Shown here: piece after piece, positions 18,437-27,355 of the stretch | Position numbering within the stretch: the first letter of the stretch is position 1 | How the letters are laid out: every line of letters begins with the position of its first letter | Source of the DNA: an uncultured Clostridia bacterium | GTDB lineage: Bacteria > Bacillota > Clostridia > Christensenellales > CAG-917 | Length of the DNA stretch: 51,441 bases | NCBI GenBank assembly: GCA_944332995.1 | Contig: CALVKR010000010.1 | Coordinates: 1-51,441, forward strand | Direction of reading: 5' to 3' | Translations under genes and position numbers: made by a program | Notes under the pieces: generated by a model | Told to the model about the DNA's origin: nothing | The model's input: the letters and a program-made list of their open reading frames with translations, nothing else | Databases searched by the model: none

Positions 18437-20108
18437 TTTTTTTATCTCCGAAAATTGTTTTCATATATTTAGCAAAGCTGACTTTGTTTAAATCGAGTCT
18501 TTCAAAAATTTCGTTTTTGTCCTCGCCGACAGCGACGAGAAAAGTGCCCACCATGGTTTTTAACGATTTCATTTTTTTGAGTTTATCGTAACTCGCAAGA
18601 CCTATGCCTGCCCTGTCGTCCTCTATTTTGAGGTGCTCGTTTAAAACCTTGATAAGTTTTTCCAACCTTTCGTTGGAGTCGTCAAATTCGTATATGATAT
18701 CCGTTATCGCATTGGCTAAAGCGGTCAACGCATTCGGGGGCAGATATTTCACTTGGACGGGAAACGCTGCGTATATCTCTTTGAGAACGCCGTTGACGCA
18801 AAGGGAAAAGTCGAGCTCCGACTTGTTTAAAAGATAAATTTTGACTATTTCTACGATTTCCTGAAACACGATTTTGTCGGAATGCATTATATCGTAAAAC
18901 AGCTCGTCCATATCCTTTTGATAAAACTCGCCGAGTTTGATTATGAGAGCAAGCACGATAGTTACGTTGCCCTCTTTAAAACTCCACCTTATGACGTCGT
19001 TTGTTTCCTTATCGTAAAGATAAGCATTTTTAGCGTCACAAGTTTTGGAAAGCAGGAAATTTTTTATCCTGGTCTGACGGTTAAAGTATTCCATAAGCGG
19101 CAGACCGAGCGAATATTCCACCTCGGGTATCCCCGACTTATAATAGTTTATGTAATACTGAGCAGGCAGATAATCTCGGTATATCTCGTAAACTTCCTTC
19201 ATGACCTTAAGCGCCATATCCTTTTGACCGAGATTGTAATAACCTTGGGACAGCCACATGAGAGTGCTTGGGTGATATTGGTGCTTGCCGTTGAATTTGA
19301 GGCAGTATTCCACCACTTTGTCGTGGCGCTTCATATTTACCATGAGCGGCAGAACGACGCTTAAATCTTCCACCTCGATTTGTTCTTCCGCCAAAAGTCC
19401 GTCGAGCTTTTCGTTTGCCTCTTTGGTTTTGCCTTCAAACATCAGAGCGGTGATAAGCATGCACTTTATGGGAATTTTGTTTTTGCTCGTTTTCAGCATA
19501 TCCTCGGCAAAATAGATGATAGAATCGAAGTCGTCACGAAGCATAAAACATAAAAGTTTTAAGTGGTCGGCTTTGTCTTTATAGGGAGTGCCCTCTTTAA
19601 ATTCTTCCAAAATCTCGAGTGCCTGACCCACTTCTTTTTCGTTTAGCAAATCTCTTGCCCTCTCGAGTCTTTCGGCATAATACTCCTCGCCTTTCGGATA
19701 GGCAAGATAAAAACGGGGTTGATTTTCCACCACCTCTATATCGAACGCCTCGCCGAGTTCCGCCATCAGTTCGGAATCGAAATCTATCTGCGTGGCGTAG
19801 TGCGTGGCGAGGTCAAAATCGCCGAGCGTGGAAAAATTTGCGCCCAAAAGTATGTAAAATCTGTCAAGTTCCGTCTTATCCTTGATTTTGGGGAGAGTTT
19901 TAAATATGACGTCGTTTGAAAAGGCAAATGCGCTGAGGTCAGAATAAATAGAGGCGAGATAAAAATTCGCCTCTATGTTGTCGGGGTTGAGTTCCAACGT
20001 TTTATGGACGTAAAACAGACTCTTTTTCAAGTCGTTGTCCGCCGCCGCCTCGTAAGCGAAGTCAAGACATTCGTCCTCGGTTAAATCGATATTAAAAATT
20101 TTAGCCAT
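18420..20108 (-). CDS. Tetratricopeptide-repeat protein
   Basis: 562 residues of helical repeats. TPR-like pairs are clear at about 33-70 (SLFYVHKTLELNPDNIEANFYLA) and 280-330 (HPSTLMWLSQGYYNLGQKDMALKVMKEVYEIY). There is no signal peptide, membrane span or catalytic motif. It overlaps the upstream membrane-protein gene by eight bases and the downstream gene by 17, so the three are probably translated together. Likely a cytoplasmic scaffold or adaptor; its partners may be the two neighbours. Confidence 0.8.
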   Translation of the reverse strand: MAKIFNIDLTEDECLDFAYEAAADNDLKKSLFYVHKTLELNPDNIEANFYLASIYSDLSAFAFSNDVIFKTLPKIKDKTELDRFYILLGANFSTLGDFDLATHYATQIDFDSELMAELGEAFDIEVVENQPRFYLAYPKGEEYYAERLERARDLLNEKEVGQALEILEEFKEGTPYKDKADHLKLLCFMLRDDFDSIIYFAEDMLKTSKNKIPIKCMLITALMFEGKTKEANEKLDGLLAEEQIEVEDLSVVLPLMVNMKRHDKVVEYCLKFNGKHQYHPSTLMWLSQGYYNLGQKDMALKVMKEVYEIYRDYLPAQYYINYYKSGIPEVEYSLGLPLMEYFNRQTRIKNFLLSKTCDAKNAYLYDKETNDVIRWSFKEGNVTIVLALIIKLGEFYQKDMDELFYDIMHSDKIVFQEIVEIVKIYLLNKSELDFSLCVNGVLKEIYAAFPVQVKYLPPNALTALANAITDIIYEFDDSNERLEKLIKVLNEHLKIEDDRAGIGLASYDKLKKMKSLKTMVGTFLVAVGEDKNEIFERLDLNKVSFAKYMKTIFGDKKNGKQQ

Positions 20109-21300
20109 TCTTCTTCTTTTTCTTTTTCGGATTTACAAAGCCCTGTTGTTTCTTCTTTGCCTGATTGTTAGACTGTGAGTTCTGTCCGCCCTGTCCGTTT
20201 TGAGCCTGAGCGTTTTCAGGGCTTTCCGTCTTTCCCTCTACCGTCTGCGGTTTTTGTCTTTGCTGCTGCTTTGCCGATTTGGCGTTTTTGGCGTAAGGAT
20301 TTTTAGACTGCGACTCGGTTATATCGTGGAGATATACGCATTTTAAATAGCTCGAGTGTCCCACGCCGGTCCAGAGCATAGCCCAGAGCGAACAGCCGAA
20401 ACCGACGTAAACGATATAAAGAATATACGAAAATATCGGCGATATGGCAAGCAACGCAACGGGAATTATGCTGACCGCCGCCATGATGAGATAAGGCACA
20501 AAGCGGTTTACGAGCATTATAAACGAATCCTTTATAAGCTGAACAAAAGAGAGTTTATACGACGGAATGATAGTGAGCGGAACAAGGCAGTAAAGCAGGA
20601 TAGGCGCTCCGATTATAAATGAGAATATGCAGGCGCAATATGCTCCCGCTCCCGCCCTCGACATTTCTATCTCGCCCAAAAGATAAATGAGCGACGAGCC
20701 CATGGCGAGAAGCACGCCCGCTCCCACCATGACGAATATGACGTATTTCCACCAAAATCTCTTTATGCCGTCAAAGAAAGGCTTGGCGACGTATTTTATA
20801 GGTTCGTTCCAGATAACTTTTTTGGCAACGTTAAACAGACCTGCCATACCCAGCGATATGATAAACACCGCAGGCACGCAGTAAAATAAGAACATCTGAT
20901 AGCCGTTATAGAGCGTAAGCATAATGGAATGGATATCGGATATCTCACCGGGATAGCCTATGCCCAGGTTGCCCATAAAATTTCCGCCACTATAAGTATA
21001 ATGAGCCAAAAGCGCATTATAGCCGTATACCAAAAGCACTATCATAGGAGCAAGGAATATCAGAAAATACAAACTTGCCTTTAAAAGCGTTTTCGTGTTC
21101 GCTTTATAAGCGGCAAAAGAGCCCTTTATGCTGTCGGGAAATTTGGGGACGTAAGGCACCACCTTGCCTTCGGCATTTATCATAGTTTCGGGCACTGCCT
21201 GTTCGCGCAGCTCGTAACCTACGGTAAAGCCGTCCCTCATCAATAACTTGGGTTGTCTTTGGGGTTTTTCGCCTTTGTAAGCATTATGCGTTTTAGCCAT
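20101..21300 (-). CDS. Multi-pass membrane protein with Gln/Asn/Lys-rich tail
   Basis: 399 residues, about six hydrophobic segments between about residues 70 and 320, a charged N-terminal cytoplasmic part, and a low-complexity C-terminus rich in Gln, Asn and Lys that ends in a lysine run. It resembles YesL/DUF624-like proteins in outline only. Ribosome site TAGGAG. First gene of the operon with the TPR and metal-tail proteins, from the promoter at 21330-21358. Function unknown. Confidence 0.75.
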   Translation of the reverse strand: MAKTHNAYKGEKPQRQPKLLMRDGFTVGYELREQAVPETMINAEGKVVPYVPKFPDSIKGSFAAYKANTKTLLKASLYFLIFLAPMIVLLVYGYNALLAHYTYSGGNFMGNLGIGYPGEISDIHSIMLTLYNGYQMFLFYCVPAVFIISLGMAGLFNVAKKVIWNEPIKYVAKPFFDGIKRFWWKYVIFVMVGAGVLLAMGSSLIYLLGEIEMSRAGAGAYCACIFSFIIGAPILLYCLVPLTIIPSYKLSFVQLIKDSFIMLVNRFVPYLIMAAVSIIPVALLAISPIFSYILYIVYVGFGCSLWAMLWTGVGHSSYLKCVYLHDITESQSKNPYAKNAKSAKQQQRQKPQTVEGKTESPENAQAQNGQGGQNSQSNNQAKKKQQGFVNPKKKKKKNG

Positions 21301-21329
21301 TTTAACTCCTATATTGCATTATTGTTTTC

Positions 21330-21358
21330 ATTTTACTATATCATACAGTAAATATCAA
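21330..21358 (-). promoter_or_regulatory. Promoter of the membrane/TPR/metal-tail operon
   Basis: TTGATA (21353-21358), 17 bases, TAAAAT (21330-21335) on the minus strand. About 30 bases separate the -10 from the ATG at 21300. Confidence 0.6.
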
Positions 21359-21386
21359 ATAAATAAATTAAACTTTTTCAATAAAA

Positions 21387-21415
21387 TTGACAAATTACCT
21401 TATTAGTGATAACTT
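21387..21415 (+). promoter_or_regulatory. Promoter of the asd-dapA-dapB operon
   Basis: TTGACA (21387-21392), 17 bases, TAACTT (21410-21415). The leader to the asd ATG is only about 20 bases, too short for a lysine riboswitch, so lysine control by that route is unlikely here. Confidence 0.55.
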
Positions 21416-21440
21416 CATATATATACTTAGGAGGTCCAAA

Positions 21441-22448
21441 ATGAAATTCAATATCGCCGTTGTGGGTGCGACCGGAATGGTCGGAAACAAATTCTTAGAA
21501 GTATTGACAGAACGCAAACTCCCCGTTGATAATTATTACCTTTTCGCTTCTAAAAAGAGCGCAGGCAAACAGATAGATTTCATGGGCAAAAAGCACACCG
21601 TTATCGAACTTACCGAAGATAACGTCATGGCGCTCAAGGGCAAAGTGGATTTTGCTCTCTTTTCCGCAGGCGGCGAAACCTCTAAAAACTTTGCTCCCGT
21701 ATTCGTAAAAGCAGGCGCCACCGTCGTGGATAACTCCAGCCAGTGGAGAATGTATCCCGACATTCCTTTGGTAGTCCCCGAGGTAAACCCCGAAGACGTC
21801 GATTGGAACAAAGGTATCATTGCAAACCCCAACTGCAGCACCATTCAGGCTGTCGTAGCGCTAAAGCCGCTTCACGACAAATATAAAATAAAGCGTATCG
21901 TCTACAGCACTTATCAGGCGGTATCAGGCGCAGGCGTAGCGGGATATAACGACCTCAAAAACGGAATCGAGGGACAGGCTCCTCAAAAATTCCCCAAGCC
22001 TATCGCTTTTAATATGCTCCCCCATATCGATGTTTTTATGGAAGACGGCTATACCAAAGAAGAATGGAAAATGATTGTCGAAACAAAAAAGATTTTGCAC
22101 GACGATTCGCTCAAGATAACGGCAACCACCGTCCGTGTTCCCGTCTACTACGGACACAGCGAATCAATCAATATAGAATTTGAAAAACCCTGCACCAGAG
22201 AGGACGTCATCGAAACGCTTAAAGGCGCCAATGGAATAATCGTTATGGACGACGTCAAAAACGGCGTCTACCCCACTCCCTTGGACGCAGAAAACCACGA
22301 CGAAGTCTACGTCGGCAGAGTAAGAAAAGACGACTCGGTAGAATCGGGCGTCAATATTTGGTGCGTTGCCGACAACATCAGAAAGGGCGCAGCAACAAAC
22401 GCTGTTCAGATTGTAGAAGTTTTGATAAAGAAAAAATCGGAGGGCTGA
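21441..22448 (+). CDS. asd: Aspartate-semialdehyde dehydrogenase
   Basis: 335 residues from the ATG at 21441, which has AGGAGGT six bases upstream; the open frame reaches further back but without support. The NADP site is GATGMVG (10-15) and the catalytic Cys132 is in ANPNCSTIQ, followed by the QAVSGAG segment. It reduces aspartyl-4-phosphate to the semialdehyde, the branch point of lysine, threonine and methionine synthesis. First gene of an operon with dapA and dapB. No aspartokinase gene is present in the window. Confidence 0.97.
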   Translation: MKFNIAVVGATGMVGNKFLEVLTERKLPVDNYYLFASKKSAGKQIDFMGKKHTVIELTEDNVMALKGKVDFALFSAGGETSKNFAPVFVKAGATVVDNSSQWRMYPDIPLVVPEVNPEDVDWNKGIIANPNCSTIQAVVALKPLHDKYKIKRIVYSTYQAVSGAGVAGYNDLKNGIEGQAPQKFPKPIAFNMLPHIDVFMEDGYTKEEWKMIVETKKILHDDSLKITATTVRVPVYYGHSESINIEFEKPCTREDVIETLKGANGIIVMDDVKNGVYPTPLDAENHDEVYVGRVRKDDSVESGVNIWCVADNIRKGAATNAVQIVEVLIKKKSEG

Positions 22449-22449
22449 T

Positions 22450-23325
22450 ATGATTTTCAAAGGCAGTGCCACCGCGCTAATAACCCCGTTTACCGAAAAC
22501 GGCGTCGATTTAAACGCGTATGAAAAACTCCTTAATTTTCAGATTAGTAACGGTACGGACGCCTTAGTCGTCCTCGGAACGACGGGCGAGCCTGCCACTA
22601 TGACCGCAAAGGAAAAAGAAGAAGTTATGCGCCTTGCGGTAAAGACGGCAAAAGGCAAGATACCCGTCATTATCGGCACGGGCGCAAACTCCACCGCCAC
22701 CGCGGTAGAAAATTCCGTCATGGCGGAAAAAATAGGTGCGGACGCCGTTTTGGTCGTCACCCCCTACTACAACAAGGCAACTCAGGACGGGCTTATCGCT
22801 CACTATTCCGAGATAGCCAAACACATCTCGCTCGACATCATCGCCTACAACGTCCCGGGCAGAACGGGAGTAAATCTTTTGCCCAAGACCTTTGCACGCC
22901 TTGCCGAAATCAAAAACGTGGCGGCAATCAAAGAGGCAAGCGGAAATATGGAACAGATTGAAGAAGTCATTCGCCTGACGGAGGGCAAAGCCGACGTATA
23001 TAGCGGCGACGATTCACTCACCGTTCCCACCCTCGCAATGGGCGGCTTAGGAGTCATATCCGTCGCTTCCAACGTCATACCGAAATACGTTTCGGATATG
23101 TGCAAGGCTTTCTTTGACGGCGATATAAAGACGTCGGCAAAAATGCAAAGGGATATGCTTCCTTTCGTCAAGGCGCTGTTTATGGAAGTCAACCCGATTC
23201 CCGTCAAGAAGATGGCTGAAACGCTCGGCATTTGCCAAAAGTATATCCGCCTCCCCCTCACGGAAATGACGGCGGAAAATACCAAAGTTTTGATTAACGC
23301 ATACAACGAACTTATAAAAGGATAA
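22450..23325 (+). CDS. dapA: 4-hydroxy-tetrahydrodipicolinate synthase
   Basis: 291 residues, normal length. GTTGEP (43-48), Tyr133 in AYNVPGRTG and Schiff-base Lys161 in AIKEASG are present. It condenses pyruvate with aspartate semialdehyde. The ATG follows the asd stop by one base and uses the GGAGGG inside the asd end. The product serves lysine and diaminopimelate synthesis and, in the mother cell, dipicolinate via SpoVFAB encoded at 47.0-48.3 kb. Confidence 0.97.
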   Translation: MIFKGSATALITPFTENGVDLNAYEKLLNFQISNGTDALVVLGTTGEPATMTAKEKEEVMRLAVKTAKGKIPVIIGTGANSTATAVENSVMAEKIGADAVLVVTPYYNKATQDGLIAHYSEIAKHISLDIIAYNVPGRTGVNLLPKTFARLAEIKNVAAIKEASGNMEQIEEVIRLTEGKADVYSGDDSLTVPTLAMGGLGVISVASNVIPKYVSDMCKAFFDGDIKTSAKMQRDMLPFVKALFMEVNPIPVKKMAETLGICQKYIRLPLTEMTAENTKVLINAYNELIKG

Positions 23326-23327
23326 AT

Positions 23328-24527
23328 ATGATAAATATAGCTATATGCGGCGTAAACGGAAGAATAGGCCGCACAATATACAAAGCTCTGCTTTCAAATC
23401 AGGATTACAAAATCGTTTTCGGCGTAGATAAATTCGGCGGAAACGATTTCCCCTTTTCGGTGTTCAAATCTTTTGCGGAAGTTTCGCAAAATTTAAGACC
23501 TGACGTCATCATCGACTTTTCAAACGCTTCGTCTCTTGAAGACATTTTGAAATATTCGCTCAGCAACGCCTGCAACATAGTGCTCGCCACGACGGGACAC
23601 TCCGAAGCGCAGTTAAAACAGATTGCCGACGCTTCCGAAAAAATCGCCGTGTTCAAGGCAAGCAATATGAGCCTTGGCGTAAATCTTCTTTGCAATCTCG
23701 CCAAAGAAGCCACCAAGTTTTTGGGCGACTCTTTCGACGTTGAAATTGTCGAAACTCACCACAACAAAAAGCTCGACTCCCCTTCCGGCACCGCTATCAC
23801 CATATACGAGGCGATAAACAGCGTCCGCGCACTTGAGCCCGTTTACGGCAGACACGGCAAGACTGCGGCTCGCACTCCGTCCGAGATAGGTATCCACGCC
23901 GTCCGAGGCGGAACGGTTGTCGGCAAACACGACGTGCACTTTTTCGGAAACGGCGAGGAGTTGACCATCTCGCATATCTCGGAAAGCAAGGAAGTTTTCG
24001 CCGCCGGAGCGCTCAGAGCGGCAAGCTATATATTCGGTAAAAAGAGCGGGCTTTACGATATGAACAGCATCATCGGCGACTACTACGCCGTAACCAACGT
24101 GACGGGCGAGGAAGGCGTCAGTCTTATATCGCTTGAAAACACCACCCCCGTCGAATTTATCGACCTGTTAAAACTCGTGGCTCAAAACGAAATAAATCTC
24201 GACATGATAAGTCAGACGCTTTCGGCAAACGGTTCGGCGTCGGTATCCTTCACCCTTTCCGATTCGGATAACAAACTGTGCTATGACCTTTTAAAACTTC
24301 AGAATATAAAATTCAGTTCCACCGAAAACTGCGCCAAACTGACGATAGAGGGCGCAGGTATGGAACATAAGAGCGGAGTCGCCCTTGAAGTGTTAAATCT
24401 TTTGACCTCTAACAAGACAACCGTTTACGCAATAACCACGTCGGAAACGAAAATCTCGTGCTGCATTGACGCCAAAAGTCTTAAAGGTTCCGAACAGCTT
24501 TTAAAAGAACATTTTATGATAAACTGA
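23328..24527 (+). CDS. dapB: 4-hydroxy-tetrahydrodipicolinate reductase fused to aspartokinase-type ACT domains
   Basis: 399 residues against about 250 for ordinary DapB. Residues 1-250 are DapB: GVNGRIG (8-14) for NAD(P)H, the catalytic HHNKKLDSPSGTA (144-156) and the C-terminal DYYAV strand. Residues about 260-399 add two ACT units like the regulatory end of aspartokinase (LysC): GVSLISLENTTP, EINLDMISQTLS, CAKLTIEGAGMEHKSGVA and TTSETKISCCID. In aspartokinase this pair binds lysine or threonine. The natural inference is allosteric control of the reductase by an amino acid. The reading frame is continuous with no internal start or stop. Last gene of the asd-dapA-dapB operon. Confidence 0.93.
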   Translation: MINIAICGVNGRIGRTIYKALLSNQDYKIVFGVDKFGGNDFPFSVFKSFAEVSQNLRPDVIIDFSNASSLEDILKYSLSNACNIVLATTGHSEAQLKQIADASEKIAVFKASNMSLGVNLLCNLAKEATKFLGDSFDVEIVETHHNKKLDSPSGTAITIYEAINSVRALEPVYGRHGKTAARTPSEIGIHAVRGGTVVGKHDVHFFGNGEELTISHISESKEVFAAGALRAASYIFGKKSGLYDMNSIIGDYYAVTNVTGEEGVSLISLENTTPVEFIDLLKLVAQNEINLDMISQTLSANGSASVSFTLSDSDNKLCYDLLKLQNIKFSSTENCAKLTIEGAGMEHKSGVALEVLNLLTSNKTTVYAITTSETKISCCIDAKSLKGSEQLLKEHFMIN

Positions 24528-24559
24528 AAATTTTCCGTTTATCCCAAAAATAATTATTC

Positions 24560-24590
24560 AAACGGCTTGCTAAGGCAAGCCGTTTTTTAT
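24560..24590 (+). terminator. Terminator of the asd-dapA-dapB operon
   Basis: AACGGCTTGC-TAAG-GCAAGCCGTT followed by TTTT, about 35 bases after the dapB stop. Confidence 0.95.
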
Positions 24591-24660
24591 TCCTCTCGGC
24601 AGTAAAGACGATATAACTTTGTAAAGCTGTTTTATTTTTTTACAATGTTTATTCCCACGC

Positions 24661-24688
24661 TTGAAATTGAAAAGATTTTAAGTATAAT
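24661..24688 (+). promoter_or_regulatory. Promoter of the flavodiiron-rubredoxin operon
   Basis: TTGAAA (24661-24666), 16 bases, TATAAT (24683-24688). The ATG follows with AAAGGAG. No PerR-like palindrome is obvious. Confidence 0.65.
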
Positions 24689-24715
24689 AGATTTAGAAAA
24701 TTAAAGGAGCTCATT

Positions 24716-26506
24716 ATGAAAATAACAAACGATATCTTATACGTCGGAGTAAACGACCGTAAAATCGACTTGTTTGAAGGACAGTATATCGTTCCCAACG
24801 GTATCGCCTACAACTCGTATGTCATCAGCGATTCAAAAATCGCCGTCATGGACACGGTGGACGCAAAATTCACGCACGAGTGGCTCGACAATCTCGACAC
24901 GGCTTTAAAGGGCAAAAAACCCGACTATCTCATCGTTCAGCACATGGAGCCGGACCATTCGGGAAGCATAGCCAAGTTTATGCAGATATATCCGTCTACC
25001 ACCATCGTTTCGTCGGCAAAAGCGTTTGCCATGATGAAAAACTTTTTCGGCACTGACTACGAAGACCGCCGTATCGTCGTCGGCGAAGGCTCTACCCTCG
25101 AGCTCGGTAAACATAATCTTACTTTCGTCACGGCGCCCATGGTGCATTGGCCGGAAGTCATAGTCACCTACGATTCAACCGACAAAGTTCTCTTTTCGGC
25201 GGACGGCTTCGGCAAATTCGGAGCGCTCGACGCCAAAGAGGATTGGGACTGCGAGGCAAGACGCTATTATATCGGTATCGTCGGTAAATACGGTGCGCAG
25301 GTTCAGGCTCTGCTCAAAAAAGCGGCGGGGCTCGATATTCAAATCATCTGCCCTCTCCACGGACCTGTTTTAAAGGAAAATCTTTCGCACTATCTCGACC
25401 TCTACAACACCTGGTCAAGCTACGGAGTGGAGAGCGACGGCATAGTCATCGCCTATACCTCCGTTTACGGAAACACCAAAAAGGCGGTTGAGCTTTTAGA
25501 GGAAAAACTTTTATCAAACGGCTGTCCCAAAGTAGTCGTCACCGACCTTGCCAGATGCGATATGGCGGAAGCCATCGAGGACGCTTTCAGATACGGCAGA
25601 ATCGTGCTTGCCACCACCACCTACAATGCGGAAATCTTTCCGTTCATGAGAGAGTTTATAAACCACCTTACCGAACGAGGCTTCAAAAAACGCACCGTCG
25701 CCTTTATGGAAAACGGAAGCTGGGCGCCTCAGGCAACTAAGGTGATGAAGGAAATGCTCTCAAAATCGGCAGACCTCACTTTCGCCAAAACGGAAGTTAC
25801 GATAAAATCCGCACTCAGCGACGAGAGCCGCAAACAAATCGAAGACCTTGCCGCCGAGCTTTGCAAAGACTACCTTGCTCAACACGATGCGACGGCAAAC
25901 AAAAAGGATTTAACGGCACTCTTTAAAATCGGCTACGGACTCTACGTCGTCACGTCTAACGACGGCAAAAAAGATAACGGCCTCATAGTCAATACCGTCA
26001 CGCAGGTTTCCGACTCTCCCAACCGCATCGCCGTGACGATAAACAAGCAAAACTACTCGCACCACGTCATCAAACAGACGGGTAAAATGAACGTCAACTG
26101 CCTCTCCGTAGAAGCTCCGTTCAAAGTGTTTGAAACGTTCGGCTTCCAAAGTGGCAGAAACGTAGACAAATTCAAAGACTGCACTCCGCTCCACTCCGAT
26201 AACGGACTCGTGTTCCTCCCCCGCTATATCAATGCGTTTATCTCCCTCAAAGTGGAAGACTACGTCGACGTGGGAACGCACGGTATGTTCATCTGTTCCG
26301 TGACGGAATCTCGCGTCATATCCGATAAGGAAACGATGACCTATAACTATTATCAATCCAACGTAAAACCGAAACCGCAGACTCAAGGTAAAACAGGTTA
26401 TGTATGCAAAATCTGCGGCTACATTTACGAAGGCGAAACTCTCCCCGACGATTTCGTTTGCCCGCTCTGCAAACACGGCGCAAGCGATTTTGAAAAAATA
26501 CAATAA
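24716..26506 (+). CDS. Four-domain flavodiiron protein (diiron, flavodoxin, flavin reductase, rubredoxin)
   Basis: 596 residues. Residues 1-235 are the metallo-beta-lactamase-like diiron domain with ligands in HMEPDH (76-81), His144, Asp163 and His215. Residues about 243-390 are flavodoxin (AYTSVYGNTKKA). Residues about 398-550 are a flavin-reductase-like domain (NTVTQVSDSPNRIAVTINK). Residues 559-596 are a rubredoxin with Cys564, 567, 582 and 585. Flavodiiron proteins reduce O2 to water and/or NO to N2O. This composite could hold most of the electron path in one chain, and the separate rubredoxin encoded next may feed it. Protects anaerobes against oxygen or NO. Confidence 0.95.
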   Translation: MKITNDILYVGVNDRKIDLFEGQYIVPNGIAYNSYVISDSKIAVMDTVDAKFTHEWLDNLDTALKGKKPDYLIVQHMEPDHSGSIAKFMQIYPSTTIVSSAKAFAMMKNFFGTDYEDRRIVVGEGSTLELGKHNLTFVTAPMVHWPEVIVTYDSTDKVLFSADGFGKFGALDAKEDWDCEARRYYIGIVGKYGAQVQALLKKAAGLDIQIICPLHGPVLKENLSHYLDLYNTWSSYGVESDGIVIAYTSVYGNTKKAVELLEEKLLSNGCPKVVVTDLARCDMAEAIEDAFRYGRIVLATTTYNAEIFPFMREFINHLTERGFKKRTVAFMENGSWAPQATKVMKEMLSKSADLTFAKTEVTIKSALSDESRKQIEDLAAELCKDYLAQHDATANKKDLTALFKIGYGLYVVTSNDGKKDNGLIVNTVTQVSDSPNRIAVTINKQNYSHHVIKQTGKMNVNCLSVEAPFKVFETFGFQSGRNVDKFKDCTPLHSDNGLVFLPRYINAFISLKVEDYVDVGTHGMFICSVTESRVISDKETMTYNYYQSNVKPKPQTQGKTGYVCKICGYIYEGETLPDDFVCPLCKHGASDFEKIQ

Positions 26507-26524
26507 CTTTTGGAGGTAACTTAA

Positions 26525-26683
26525 ATGAAATACGTATGTGAAGCCTGCGGCTGGGTATACGACGAAGAAGTCGGCGCACCCGAACTCAATATCGCTCCCG
26601 GAACCAAATTCGAGGATCTCCCCGACGATTTTGAATGCCCCCTCTGCGGCGTTGATAAATCTATGTTCGCTCCCGAAGAATAA
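26525..26683 (+). CDS. Rubredoxin
   Basis: 52 residues, starting [17 protein letters not shown] and ending [15 protein letters not shown]. The two CxxC pairs (Cys5/8 and Cys38/41) bind one iron; the aromatic and Pro-Gly residues typical of rubredoxin are in place. GGAGGT precedes the ATG. It follows the flavodiiron gene by 18 bases and so is its likely electron donor or a general small carrier. Confidence 0.95.
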   Translation: MKYVCEACGWVYDEEVGAPELNIAPGTKFEDLPDDFECPLCGVDKSMFAPEE

Positions 26684-26745
26684 TTCCGGAGCAATTATCA
26701 ATCTTTAATTGGCTAACGGGCACGCCTTAAAACAAAAGGCGTCAT

Positions 26746-26776
26746 CAAAAAAAGCAACTTGCGTTGCTTTTTTTTG
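26746..26776 (+). terminator. Terminator after rubredoxin
   Basis: AAAAAAAGCAAC-TTGC-GTTGCTTTTTTTT, with long A and T flanks, so it could act in both directions. The next 240 bases (26777-27024) contain nothing I recognise. Confidence 0.9.
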
Positions 26777-27024
26777 TGTCACGAAAAACCCTTAATTTAC
26801 AACATACAGTCGCCAGTGTTTCAATTTCCGCCAACGCAAGTTGTCCGCCCTAGTTTATCCGACTATATCCAAACCTTTTTTAAATTTAAAACCGTCATTT
26901 TAAAAACATGCCCTTCCCGCCTTACGATATCCGCCCATTCCCACTGCGCATATTGCCCGGGATATAAAATTCAAGTGTCGTTAAAACTTATCCCAACTTT
27001 AGTTTTCAAGTTGATTAAATACAC

Positions 27025-27053
27025 TTGCTAAAAGATAAATTTTGTGTTAATAT
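27025..27053 (+). promoter_or_regulatory. tRNA-Ser promoter
   Basis: TTGCTA (27025-27030), 17 bases, TAATAT (27048-27053). Transcription would begin near 27060, about 48 bases before the mature tRNA. Confidence 0.6.
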
Positions 27054-27107
27054 AGGCTCGCTTGAAAATTGCAAAGTCAATTTTTACAGCTTTCAAAACA
27101 CAATTTT

Positions 27108-27198
27108 GGAGACGTATCGAAGTGGTCGTAACGGGACTGACTCGAAATCAGTTGTACCTTTTTTGGTACCGTGGGTTCGAATCCCACCGTCTCCGCCA
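27108..27198 (+). tRNA. tRNA-Ser (anticodon CGA)
   Basis: Acceptor GGAGACG (27108-27114) pairs with CGTCTCC (27188-27194), followed by discriminator G and an encoded CCA. The anticodon loop CTCGAAA sits on a closed stem and gives anticodon CGA, reading UCG. A long variable arm (about 27152-27170, TGTACC...GGTACC) and the TTCGAAT T-loop complete a class II serine tRNA. Confidence 0.96.
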
Positions 27199-27220
27199 TA
27201 TAATGGCTCGCTGTGAGCCA

Positions 27221-27259
27221 CAAAATAAAAAAGCAACTTCGGTTGCTTTTTTTATTTTG
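27221..27259 (+). terminator. Terminator of tRNA-Ser with UUCG tetraloop
   Basis: A and T tracts flank GCAAC-TTCG-GTTGC, giving a long near-perfect stem with a stable UUCG loop and a T run. A smaller hairpin, GGCTCGCTGTGAGCC, comes first. Confidence 0.9.
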
Positions 27260-27355
27260 CTTTTATTCGCTCGCCATTATAATTGCTCCAACGGCGGGAG
27301 ACCGAAATATGTGACGCTCGATTTTCATCTCGCTATTCCGTCGCTCCGCTCCTTA

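Noticed and set aside
21301..21440. Lysine riboswitch before asd
   Set aside because: The leader between promoter and ATG is only about 20 bases, far too short for the fold.
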